This document shows positions 33,946-42,284 of a stretch of DNA of 64,000 nucleotides, in pieces. The notes beneath the pieces were generated by a model. It saw nothing but the letters and a program-made list of their open reading frames with translations, did not search any database and had not been told where the DNA came from. Location: contig NC_017093.1 in assembly GCF_000284295.1 (NCBI RefSeq), forward strand, positions 6,820,001 to 6,884,000, in the 5' to 3' direction. How positions within the stretch are numbered: the first letter of the stretch is position 1; every line of letters begins with the position of its first letter. Source of the DNA: Actinoplanes missouriensis 431. GTDB lineage: Bacteria > Actinomycetota > Actinomycetes > Mycobacteriales > Micromonosporaceae. A program made the translations under genes and the position numbers.

Positions 33946-36573
33946 GTGCTGATCGAAGCCAACGCCCTCCCGGATCTTCCGGTCCGCTCCGTGCTGCCCG
34001 AGGTGGTGTCCACCCTGACCCGGGAGAAGGCGGCGGTGCTGGTGGCGCCACCGGGCACCGGCAAGACCACGCTCGTGCCGCTCGCGCTGGCGGACTCCCG
34101 GCTGAAAGTGATCGTTGCCGAGCCGCGCCGGGTGGCGGCACGGGCGGCGGCGCGCCGGATGGCCGCGCTGATCGGCGAACCGGTCGGTGGCCGGGTCGGC
34201 TACGCGGTCCGCGGCGACCGCCGGGTCTCGAAGGACACCGTGGTCGAGGTGGTGACGACCGGTCTGCTGGTCCGCCGCCTGCAACACGATCCGGAGCTGG
34301 CCGGCGTCGGCGCCGTGATGCTCGACGAGTGTCACGAACGCCACCTCGACTCGGACCTGGCACTCGCCTTCCTGGTCGAGGTGCGGGCCGCGCTCCGGCC
34401 GGAGCTGCGCCTGCTCGCGACCTCGGCGACGGCCGATTCCGATCGGCTCGCGGTGGTGCTCGGGCCGGCCGCCGGCGACCCCGCGCCGGTGCTCACCGCG
34501 CACGCCCGCAGCTACCCGGTCGAGGTGATCTGGGCGCCGCCGCCCGGCCCGGTCACCCCGCCGCACGGCCTCCGCGTCGACCCGCGCCTGCTGGACCACG
34601 TCGCGGCCACCACCCGCCGCGCGCTGGCCGAGGGCGACGGCGACGTGCTGGTCTTCCTCCCCGGCGCCCGGGAGATCGAAACCGTCGCCGCCCGGCTGAC
34701 CGGCATCGACGCCGACGTGATCACGCTGCACGGCCGCCAGTCCGGTTCCGCCCAGGACGCCGCGCTGCAGGCCGGCCCCGGCCGGTCCGGTTCCGCCCAG
34801 GACGCCGCACTGCGGGCCGGTGCCCGCCGGCGGGTCGTCCTGGCCACCGCGATCGCGGAGAGCAGCCTCACCGTGCCCGGCGTACGCGCGGTCGTCGACG
34901 CCGGTCTCAGCCGGGTGCCGCGCATGGACCACTCCCGCGGCCTGGGCGCGCTGGCCACCGTGCCGGTGTCCCGGGCGAGCGCCGAGCAGCGCGCCGGGCG
35001 GGCCGGCCGCGAGGCGCCGGGCCGGGTCTACCGCTGCTGGTCCGCGGTCCTGCACGACCGTCTCCCGGCACAGCCCGAGCCCGAGATCGCGGTCGCCGAT
35101 CTGACCGGTTTCGCCCTCAACCTCGCGTGGTGGGGACACCCCGGCGGCACCGGTCTCGCGCTCCCCGACCCGCCCCCGCAGGGCGCCCTGGCCGTCGCCA
35201 CCGAAACGCTCCACGATCTGGGCGCCATCGACGCGGCCGGCACGATCACCGCCCGCGGCCGCGCCCTCGCCGACGCCGGCCTGCACCCCCGCCTCGCCCG
35301 CGCCCTGCTCGACGGTGCCGTCCTGCTCGGCGGGGGCCGGGCCGGCGCGCGCCGGGCCGCGGAGATCGTCGCGGTCCTCGACGACACCGTCTCCGCAGGT
35401 GGCGACGTGGTCACCCTGGTGCGGAGGGCGCGCGCCACGAACGACCCGGCCTTCCAATCCGAGGTACGGCGTCTGACCGCGTCCCTGAACTCGACAGAGA
35501 CCGACTCCCCCTCCCCGGAGGGTGCCGCCGACCGCTCGGCCGCCCGGAGTGCCGCCGGTGTCTCGGGCCGCGCACCTTCCGACCCCCGGGAGCGGATCCC
35601 CGACGACCTCGCCGCGGGACTCGTCGTCGGCCTCGCCTACCCCGAACGTGTGGCGAAGGCTCGGGAGCCGGGCGGAAACGCGTACCTGATGGTGGGTGGA
35701 ACCGCCGCGGAGCTTGCCGGCGGCAGCTCGCTGATGGGCGCGCCCTGGCTGGCCGTGGCCGCCGCGGACCGCGCGGCCGGATCACGCACCGCACGGATCC
35801 GCAGCGCCGCGCCCCTCGACGAGACCACCGCCCGCGAGGTAGCCGCCGCCCAGCTCACCGACGCCACCGAGATCGGCTGGATCGACGGCGACGTGGTGGC
35901 CCGGCGCGTGCAGCGGCTCGGCGCGATCACGCTCAGCAGCGTCCGGATCACCGACCCGCCAGCGGCCCGGCTGCACGACGCGCTGGTCACCGGCCTGCGC
36001 GCGGAAGGCCTCGGCCTGCTCACCTGGACCCGGACCGCCACCGAACTGCGCAACCGCCTCGCGTTCGCCCACGCCGCCCTCGGCGAACCGTGGCCCGACG
36101 TCACGGACGCCGCCCTGCTCGACAGCGCCCCCGAATGGCTGCCGCTCGGTGCTGCCCGCCGCCGTGCCGACCTGGCCAAACTCGACGTCGCGAGCGCCCT
36201 CCGGCGACTGCTGCCCTGGTCGGTGGCGGGTCGCCTGGACGAGATCGCCCCGGAGCGGCTCCCCGTGCCGAGCGGCTCGCACGTCCGCGTCGACTACACC
36301 GACCCGGCCGCACCGGTCCTGGCCGTCAAGGTGCAGGAGGCGTTCGGCTGGCAGGACGCACCGACGCTGGCCGGCGGCCGGGTTCCGATCCTGCTGCACC
36401 TGCTCTCCCCGGCGGGGCGGCCGGTGGCGGTGACCCGTGATCTGCGGTCGTTCTGGGCGCAGGGCTATCCCCAGGTGCGAGCGGAGATGCGGGGCCGGTA
36501 CCCGCGCCACCCCTGGCCCGAGGACCCGACCTCAGCCACCCCGACACGCCGGGCCAACCCCCGAGCCCGCTGA
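33946..36573 (+). CDS. hrpB: ATP-dependent helicase HrpB
   Basis: The 875-residue DExH-box helicase has motif I APPGTGKTTLVPLALA, motif II DECHERH, motif III SATAD, motif V VVLATAIAESSLTVPGVRAV and motif VI EQRAGRAGR, followed by the HA2-like and HrpB C-terminal domains. In other bacteria HrpB is a putative RNA helicase with a poorly known role in mRNA metabolism or fitness. A 45-bp in-frame duplication (34741 and 34786) inserts an extra SGSAQDAAL segment before motif V. GTG 33946 is chosen because the ten upstream codons have no family match. It converges with the GGDEF-EAL gene. Confidence 0.9.
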   Translation: MLIEANALPDLPVRSVLPEVVSTLTREKAAVLVAPPGTGKTTLVPLALADSRLKVIVAEPRRVAARAAARRMAALIGEPVGGRVGYAVRGDRRVSKDTVVEVVTTGLLVRRLQHDPELAGVGAVMLDECHERHLDSDLALAFLVEVRAALRPELRLLATSATADSDRLAVVLGPAAGDPAPVLTAHARSYPVEVIWAPPPGPVTPPHGLRVDPRLLDHVAATTRRALAEGDGDVLVFLPGAREIETVAARLTGIDADVITLHGRQSGSAQDAALQAGPGRSGSAQDAALRAGARRRVVLATAIAESSLTVPGVRAVVDAGLSRVPRMDHSRGLGALATVPVSRASAEQRAGRAGREAPGRVYRCWSAVLHDRLPAQPEPEIAVADLTGFALNLAWWGHPGGTGLALPDPPPQGALAVATETLHDLGAIDAAGTITARGRALADAGLHPRLARALLDGAVLLGGGRAGARRAAEIVAVLDDTVSAGGDVVTLVRRARATNDPAFQSEVRRLTASLNSTETDSPSPEGAADRSAARSAAGVSGRAPSDPRERIPDDLAAGLVVGLAYPERVAKAREPGGNAYLMVGGTAAELAGGSSLMGAPWLAVAAADRAAGSRTARIRSAAPLDETTAREVAAAQLTDATEIGWIDGDVVARRVQRLGAITLSSVRITDPPAARLHDALVTGLRAEGLGLLTWTRTATELRNRLAFAHAALGEPWPDVTDAALLDSAPEWLPLGAARRRADLAKLDVASALRRLLPWSVAGRLDEIAPERLPVPSGSHVRVDYTDPAAPVLAVKVQEAFGWQDAPTLAGGRVPILLHLLSPAGRPVAVTRDLRSFWAQGYPQVRAEMRGRYPRHPWPEDPTSATPTRRANPRAR

Positions 36574-36651
36574 CCGGGTGGTTGACGAGCGGCGGCGCCC
36601 GGCCGGATGGACGGGGTGGCTGACCAGGGGAGGCGGCTCGGGGAAGGCGGT

Positions 36652-38946
36652 TCAGGAGAGGCGATCCAGGGGCGCCGGCGGGCCGAACAGATAGCCCTGG
36701 CCCATCGGGCACCCCAACGACGCCATCCCCGCCGCCCGCTCCGCCGTCTCCAGTCCCTCCGCGACCACCGCTATCCCCAGCTCCGCACAGATGGCCAGCA
36801 CCGACCGGCACAGCGCCCCACTGCGCTCCGGCGACGCGTCGACGTCGGTGAGCGTCGAGTCCAGCTTCACGATGTCGACGGGCATGGCATGCAACTGGGC
36901 GAGCGCGTTGTACCCGCTGCCGAAGTCGTCCAGCGCCACCCGTACCCCCAGGTCGCGCAGCGATCCCAGGACCTCGGCGGCCCGCGGCAGGTCCGGGATC
37001 CGCAGCGTCTCGGTGATCTCGACGATGAGCCGGGCGGCGGGCAGGTCGTGGCGGGCCAGCGCGGCCGCCACCGCATCGCGCAGGCCGTGCTGGCCGAGCC
37101 GGCCGGCGGAGACGTTCACGTGCAGGTCGATCGGGCGGCCGTAGCGCTCGGCGAGCCGGCCCGCGTCGGCGCACGCCTGGTCCAGCACGAAGTCGTCGAT
37201 CGCGGCGACCAGCCCGGTGCGCTCGGCCATCGTGACGAAGACGTCCGGGTGCACCGGGCCGGCGACCGGGTGGGTCCAGCGGGCGAGGGCTTCGACGGCC
37301 ACGGTCGCCGAGTCGGCGAGCCGCACGATCGGCTGGTAGTGGACCTCGAAGCCGGCCGCGGCGGGGCTGCCGCCCTCGGCGAGCGCGCCGGCCAGCAGTT
37401 GCGGTAGGTCGGCGTGGGGTGTGGTGTCACGCGGGCCGGTGTAGGTGACGAGGGCACCTTTGCCGCGGCGTTTCACCGCGTACATGGCGGCGTCGGCGCG
37501 GCGCAGCAGGGTGTCGGCGGAGAGCCGGTCGCCGGGTTCGGCCGCGACCAGGCCGACGCTCACGCCGACGCCGACGGAACGGCCGTCGATCAGGTACGGC
37601 TCGCGCAGTGCGGCCAGCATGCGCTGGCCGATTGCCTCCGCTTCGGCGACCCAGACCGGGTACGGCAGTTCCGCCGTGGCCCGCCGTGCCGCGACCCGCC
37701 GTTCGAGGCCGTCGTGGACGCGCACCCCGGCGGCCGACAGCACGTACCTGCGGGGCCGGAACCTGCTCCGGCGCCGGACCGGCGCCGCCGGCAGGACGCC
37801 GTGGTCGAGCACCACCGCGAACTCGTCGCCGCCGAGCCGCGCCACCAGGTCCTGGGCCCGCACGCAGGAGCGCATCCGTTCGCCGACGGCGGTGAGCACC
37901 CGATCGCCCATGGCGTGCCCGAACGTGTCGTTGATCAGCTTGAAGTCGTCGAGGTCGGCGAAGAGCACGGCGACCGGCGCGCCGCGGCTCTGGTTGGCCT
38001 CGAGCGCCAGCGTGAGCCGCTCGGAGAAGAGCGCCCGGTTGGCCAGGCCGGTCAGCGGGTCGTGGAACGCGAGGTGCTGCAGCCGCTGCTGGGTGTCGGC
38101 GATCCGGTCCAGCAGCACCGTGTTGTCCATGATCGTGAGCATCTGCCGGGTGACGACCAGGGCAAGACCGAGCCAGCCCAGGTACGCCTGGAACGGCGTC
38201 AGCGGTTCCCCGGCGATGGTCCGCGCCACCAGCACGACCCCGGCCACCAGCACCGGCCCGTACGGCAGGAGCAGGTGGAACCAGTCGTGCGCGAGAAGCG
38301 CCGCCGCGGGCCGGTCCGGCGCCGGGCGCACCGGGCTCAACGCGGCGACGGCGATGAGCGCGGGCCCGAGCAGATGCCCGGCCGCCTCCAGCCACTCCGG
38401 CCCGGCGTCGTAGAGCCGCAGCGTGTCGGCGGTGCCGAACGCGATGATCGCCGCCCCGATCAGCACCAGCGGCCGCCGCCCGGCCGGCGAGTCGGGCCGG
38501 GTGGTGAGCAGCAGCACGACCATGGTGAACAGCACCAGGTCGGCGACCGGATAGGCGGCGAGCCGGGGCTCGACCAGCGCGGGCGCCACCGACCAGAGCA
38601 GCGCCAGCACCGAGCCGGTGATCAGCACGCTGTCGATGACGAGCGCGAACTGGTCGCGGCGCGGCGAGGTGGGCACCGGCCGGGGCCGGGTGTGCGCGAC
38701 GGCCAGCAGACCGGCGAGCATGCAGGCAGGCAGCACCAGGAAACCGATGTCGACGACCGGCGGGGGCGGGTCGGTGGCGATCCCGGCGAGCCGGGTGGCC
38801 GCCCAGACCAGCAGGCCGCCGGCGGCGAGCAGCCGCCAGCGGCGTGGGATGCCGGCCCGGCCGCGGGCCGCCGTCAGGCAGGTGGCGGCAGCTGTCAGCC
38901 CGACGACGAGCTGAACCAGGTCACCGAGAACGACCACGGCCGCCAA
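36652..38946 (-). CDS. membrane GGDEF-EAL c-di-GMP signalling protein
   Basis: The 764-residue protein has seven to ten N-terminal hydrophobic segments (residues 1-275), a GGDEF domain with an intact GGDEF active site (ARLGGDEFAVVLDHG), and a C-terminal EAL domain with EALARW, NVSAG, EITET, DDFGSGYNAL, VKLDS and AEGLET, all of the metal and catalytic residues. It can in principle both make and degrade c-di-GMP. An Arg-rich insert of about 50 residues directly after the GGDEF motif (VRRRSRFRPRRYVL) is unusual. The inner-membrane part may sense a signal. It is convergent with hrpB. Confidence 0.9.
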   Translation of the reverse strand: MAAVVVLGDLVQLVVGLTAAATCLTAARGRAGIPRRWRLLAAGGLLVWAATRLAGIATDPPPPVVDIGFLVLPACMLAGLLAVAHTRPRPVPTSPRRDQFALVIDSVLITGSVLALLWSVAPALVEPRLAAYPVADLVLFTMVVLLLTTRPDSPAGRRPLVLIGAAIIAFGTADTLRLYDAGPEWLEAAGHLLGPALIAVAALSPVRPAPDRPAAALLAHDWFHLLLPYGPVLVAGVVLVARTIAGEPLTPFQAYLGWLGLALVVTRQMLTIMDNTVLLDRIADTQQRLQHLAFHDPLTGLANRALFSERLTLALEANQSRGAPVAVLFADLDDFKLINDTFGHAMGDRVLTAVGERMRSCVRAQDLVARLGGDEFAVVLDHGVLPAAPVRRRSRFRPRRYVLSAAGVRVHDGLERRVAARRATAELPYPVWVAEAEAIGQRMLAALREPYLIDGRSVGVGVSVGLVAAEPGDRLSADTLLRRADAAMYAVKRRGKGALVTYTGPRDTTPHADLPQLLAGALAEGGSPAAAGFEVHYQPIVRLADSATVAVEALARWTHPVAGPVHPDVFVTMAERTGLVAAIDDFVLDQACADAGRLAERYGRPIDLHVNVSAGRLGQHGLRDAVAAALARHDLPAARLIVEITETLRIPDLPRAAEVLGSLRDLGVRVALDDFGSGYNALAQLHAMPVDIVKLDSTLTDVDASPERSGALCRSVLAICAELGIAVVAEGLETAERAAGMASLGCPMGQGYLFGPPAPLDRLS

Positions 38947-39054
38947 TCACCACCAGATTTTCTCCGGCCGCGCCCGTTGTTTCGCGGCCGGAGTAAAATA
39001 CCTGGTCGTTCTACCGTCCGGTCCAGGGTGCCAGGCAGGGCTTCCGGTGCGGGC

Positions 39055-39777
39055 TCAGACCGCCGCGGTCACGTCCGCGACGACGACCGTGACGTTGTCC
39101 GGCCCGCCGCCGCGCAGCGCGAGATCGACGAGCCGCTCCGAGCACGATTTCGGGTCGGGGATGGCGCGCAGCTCCTGCTCCAGCGTCGCGTCGGTGACCA
39201 CACCGGTGAGGCCGTCGCTGCAGAGCAGCCAGCGGTCACCCTCCTGCGGTTCCACGATGACGTAAGCGGGGGTCACCGGCTCGCCCTGCAGCACCCGGGT
39301 GACGACGGCCCGGCGTGGGTGCCCGGCCGCCTCCTCGGGCTTGAGCAGTCCCTGGTCGATGAGCATCTGGACGTAGGTGTCGTCCTTGGTGAGCTGGTTG
39401 AGCCGTCCGTCGCGCAGCAGGTACGCCCGGGAGTCGCCGACGTGAGCCATCGCGGCGCGCTCGCCGTTGAAGAGCACCGCGGTCAGCGTCGTGCCCATCC
39501 CCTGCAGCGAGGGGTCGGCGGCCACCTGCTCGGCGATCCGGCCGTTCGCCACTTCGAGCGCGCGGTGCAGCGCGTCCATCTGGAGATCGGTGGGGATCGG
39601 CGCGTCGAGCGAGACCATGGCTTCGATGGCGAGCCGGCTGGCGAGGTCGCCGGCGGCCATCCCGCCCATGCCGTCGCAAACCACGAGGAGGTGGTCACCG
39701 GCGTAGTGACAGTCCTCGTTGTTGCTCCGGACGTGTCCTTGGTCGGTGACGGCCGCCCACCGGAGTTGCAAGGTCAT
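39055..39777 (-). CDS. PP2C-type serine/threonine phosphatase
   Basis: The 240-residue cytoplasmic phosphatase from ATG 39777 has all PP2C metal motifs: RSNNEDCHY, VVCDGMGGMAAGDLAS, AHVGDSRAYLLRDG, LCSDGLTGVV and GGPDNVTVVVADV. It removes phosphate from Ser/Thr residues with two metal ions. It is the last gene of a minus-strand run behind a membrane protein and a solute-binding protein, so its activity or target may be linked to sensing of an extracellular solute. Upstream codons to 39858 lack family similarity. Confidence 0.9.
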   Translation of the reverse strand: MTLQLRWAAVTDQGHVRSNNEDCHYAGDHLLVVCDGMGGMAAGDLASRLAIEAMVSLDAPIPTDLQMDALHRALEVANGRIAEQVAADPSLQGMGTTLTAVLFNGERAAMAHVGDSRAYLLRDGRLNQLTKDDTYVQMLIDQGLLKPEEAAGHPRRAVVTRVLQGEPVTPAYVIVEPQEGDRWLLCSDGLTGVVTDATLEQELRAIPDPKSCSERLVDLALRGGGPDNVTVVVADVTAAV

Positions 39778-39858
39778 GGCGTGCAGCCTGCCAGGTCGAT
39801 GCCAAGCTGTCTGCACGTGGTGGGCGGCATGTCGCACATGTCGTGGACCAAAATACAC

Positions 39859-40893
39859 TCAGCTCGGATCAAGAGGGCGTCCGAGGCACCGCGGATCGAC
39901 TTCGGTAACGGTGCGAGTCGGCGCGATCCACCGCAGTCCCGAGGCCTCGACGGGCCATCCGCGGACCGTCACTCCGCTGTACGACGGCGGCGCCGTGTCC
40001 GGGCAGAGCGTCTTGGACAGCACCTGTCCGTTGGGGATGAACGTGACCGCGCCGTCCGCCTGCAGCATCGTGGTGGAGGTGTCGTCCACCGCGATCAGCT
40101 GACCGCGGACGACGGTGACCGGCTTGCCCTCGGGCGCCACCTCGACGGCGCTGTCCGGCAGCACCGGCGCCCGCAGGAAGACGACGCCGACGACGAACGG
40201 CAGCGCGAACGCCGCGCCGATCGCCGGCCAGTAGGTGGCCATCCGCGCCCATTTCGCCGGGACCGGCCCGGTCAGCACCGGGCCGAACAGCGGCGGCAGG
40301 GCCAGCAGGGCGGCGGTGGCCCACTCGCCGGCCGCGACCGCCTCGGCCACGCCGGGCCACACGAAGACCCAGACCAGCACGCCGGTGAGCACCGGAACCC
40401 CGAGGGTGATCCAGACCATCAGCGGCCGCTCACCCTGGACGCTCTGCACCGCGGTCAGCCCGAGGATCGCGACCACCAGCATCGCGAGCAGCGGCAGCAG
40501 CTGCATCTGCCAGGTGAACGCGGCGATCATCGCGGCGATCCCGACGACCCAGCCGGGCATCCGCAGCGCGGCCACCGCGAGGTACGACGTGCCGGCCTGC
40601 CCGGGGACGCTGACCAGCAGGATCCCGCCGAGCACCCGGATCACCAGGATGGCTGCCGGGATGGTCCAGCTGAGCGTGATGAAGAGCGCGCCGAGCATGC
40701 CGAGCGGGTTGATGTACTGCACCAGCAGCAGCATCGTGGCCATGTCCTGCCGGCTCAGGTACCAGAGCCGGAGCACGAGCAGCAGCAGCGGGAAACCGGG
40801 GAGGACGGCGAGCAGCCAGTTGAGCTCGGCCCGATAGCGCGGGCGCGCCCCGAGCCGTTCCTTGGACACCGCGCCGGTGTGGATCTCGCTCAT
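39859..40893 (-). CDS. polytopic membrane protein with C-terminal extracytoplasmic domain (GlnX-like context)
   Basis: The 344-residue protein from ATG 40893 has about eight hydrophobic helices in residues 25-245 (for example WLLAVLPGFPLLLLVLRLWY, AALFITLSW-type stretches and VGIAAMIAAFTW) and a final domain of about 95 residues outside the membrane with two Cys (TLCPD, DPRCLG) that could pair. The start overlaps the stop of the solute-binding protein by four bases. In Mycobacterium and Corynebacterium the GlnH-GlnX-PknG proteins sense amino acids; this pair has the same kind of layout, but sequence homology to GlnX is not proven by inspection. Confidence 0.7.
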   Translation of the reverse strand: MSEIHTGAVSKERLGARPRYRAELNWLLAVLPGFPLLLLVLRLWYLSRQDMATMLLLVQYINPLGMLGALFITLSWTIPAAILVIRVLGGILLVSVPGQAGTSYLAVAALRMPGWVVGIAAMIAAFTWQMQLLPLLAMLVVAILGLTAVQSVQGERPLMVWITLGVPVLTGVLVWVFVWPGVAEAVAAGEWATAALLALPPLFGPVLTGPVPAKWARMATYWPAIGAAFALPFVVGVVFLRAPVLPDSAVEVAPEGKPVTVVRGQLIAVDDTSTTMLQADGAVTFIPNGQVLSKTLCPDTAPPSYSGVTVRGWPVEASGLRWIAPTRTVTEVDPRCLGRPLDPS

Positions 40894-42047
40894 CCCAGCG
40901 GATCCTCCCAGGGCAGGTGCCGCACGTCGGGCCGTTCGACGCGCGGCTGCATGCCCTCGGCGATCGGAACCGGCTTCTCCTTGTCGATCTCGGACTGCAG
41001 GTTGCGCTGGTAGGCCAGCTCCCACCGGTCGTCGGCGGGATCGGCGTAGGACCGGTACAGCGTCAGGTTGACGAGCGTCTCCAGGGCCGCGTTGTCACCG
41101 ACGTTGACGCCCCACCGCTCGACGTTCTCCAGGCCCAGATCCCAATGCACGTACTTGTCGGGGAACTTGTGTTTCCAGCCCGCCAGGATCGCGGCGTCCG
41201 TGCTCACCGCGTCGATGTTGCGCTTGTCCAGCTCGGCGAAGCAGTCCCGGACCCGGTTCTTGCGCGACACGTGCGCACCGGCGAGAGTGAGGGCGGACTG
41301 GCTGGTCGAGGTCGAGAGGGTGCAGACACGCTGATCCTCGAGGTCTTCCAGCGCGGAGACCGGCGAGTGACCGGAGAGCGTGATGACCGACTGCTCGGTG
41401 TGCAGGTAGGGCGCCGAGAAGTGCACGCCCTCGGCCTTGCGCTTGTCGGTGACGCTGTAACTGGCGATGACCAGCTGGACCGGCACCCGCTTGCCCTTCG
41501 CGTCGGTCGCCTGCATCCGCGCCCGGTCCTCGCTCTCCAAGCCGTAGAACCGGACGTCGTCGCGGCGGAACCCTAGATCCTCGGCGATCATGTACGCGAT
41601 GTCGATGTCGAAGCCGGACCACTTCTCCCCGGCACCGGGGTCGAAGTAGGCCACCCCGTACTGGTCGTCCTTCACGCCGATGTTCAGCGTGGTCCACGAG
41701 TCCACACCGGCCTGCTCGCGCAGCTGGGCCACCGAGGGCGGCCCGCCGACCAGCAGCCGGCTCATCGTCACGACGAGCACCAGCACCAGCAGCAGGCCGA
41801 GCCCGGCGAGCCGCCAGGCGCGGAACCGGAACTCCCAGTCGGCCACCGTGCGGAGCTGGACCTCCTCGATGGCCTCCTCGAAGATCTCCTGCTCGGCGAT
41901 GTCTCGCGAGGCGATCTCCTCGGCGGTGACGTCCGGCGGCGGGACGATCCTGCGGCGTAGCCACGGCAGATCCGGCGGCGTCCACTGCCGGAACCGCCGC
42001 CCGACCGGCTGGGTGTCACTGTCGTCCCGCTCGACCATGCGGGACAT
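40890..42047 (-). CDS. membrane-anchored family 3 solute-binding protein (GlnH-like)
   Basis: The 385-residue protein has a cytoplasmic N-terminus of about 75 residues rich in Glu and Arg, one TM segment (LAGLGLLLVLVLVVTMSRLL) and an extracytoplasmic amino-acid-binding domain of the GlnH type (residues 108-365; GFDIDIAYMIAEDLGF, YSVTDKRKAEGVHFSAPYL, DAVSTDAAILAGW). The long cytoplasmic tail is unusual for an ABC-transporter lipoprotein and argues for a sensor. No permease or ATPase gene is nearby. It overlaps the following membrane protein gene and lies 15 bases after yidD. Confidence 0.82.
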   Translation of the reverse strand: MSRMVERDDSDTQPVGRRFRQWTPPDLPWLRRRIVPPPDVTAEEIASRDIAEQEIFEEAIEEVQLRTVADWEFRFRAWRLAGLGLLLVLVLVVTMSRLLVGGPPSVAQLREQAGVDSWTTLNIGVKDDQYGVAYFDPGAGEKWSGFDIDIAYMIAEDLGFRRDDVRFYGLESEDRARMQATDAKGKRVPVQLVIASYSVTDKRKAEGVHFSAPYLHTEQSVITLSGHSPVSALEDLEDQRVCTLSTSTSQSALTLAGAHVSRKNRVRDCFAELDKRNIDAVSTDAAILAGWKHKFPDKYVHWDLGLENVERWGVNVGDNAALETLVNLTLYRSYADPADDRWELAYQRNLQSEIDKEKPVPIAEGMQPRVERPDVRHLPWEDPLG

Positions 42048-42062
42048 GGTGCTACACCGATG

Positions 42063-42284
42063 TCACGGAACGGGGTCCGAGGTACCGGAAGGGACGAACG
42101 GCGTGCAGCGGACCAGCCTGCGCACGGTGAGGCCCAGGCCGGTCCGCAGGCCGTGCCGCTCGATCGCCTCCAGCGCGTAGGCGCTGCATGTCGGCGTGAA
42201 CCGGCAGCGGGCCGGCAGACGCGGCGAGATCCGCCGATAGAGCTTGATCGCGCCGGTCGCGGCCCGCACACCCCAGGAGGTCAC
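42063..42284 (-). CDS. yidD: membrane protein insertion efficiency factor YidD
   Basis: The 73-residue product from GTG 42284 has an amphipathic N-terminal helix (TGAIKLYRRISP) and the YidD signature CRFTPTCSAYALEAIERHG with three Cys. YidD works at the inner membrane near YidC/Sec to help insertion. Normally the gene is near rnpA and yidC, so this copy, which overlaps the treZ stop by four bases, is either displaced or a second copy. It is 15 bases before the solute-binding protein gene. Confidence 0.88.
   Translation of the reverse strand: MTSWGVRAATGAIKLYRRISPRLPARCRFTPTCSAYALEAIERHGLRTGLGLTVRRLVRCTPFVPSGTSDPVP

Noticed and set aside
37414..41013. 1,199-codon plus-strand open frame
   Set aside because: It lies opposite the GGDEF-EAL, PP2C and membrane-protein genes, has Arg/Gly/Asp-rich composition typical of high-GC shadow frames and no family resemblance.
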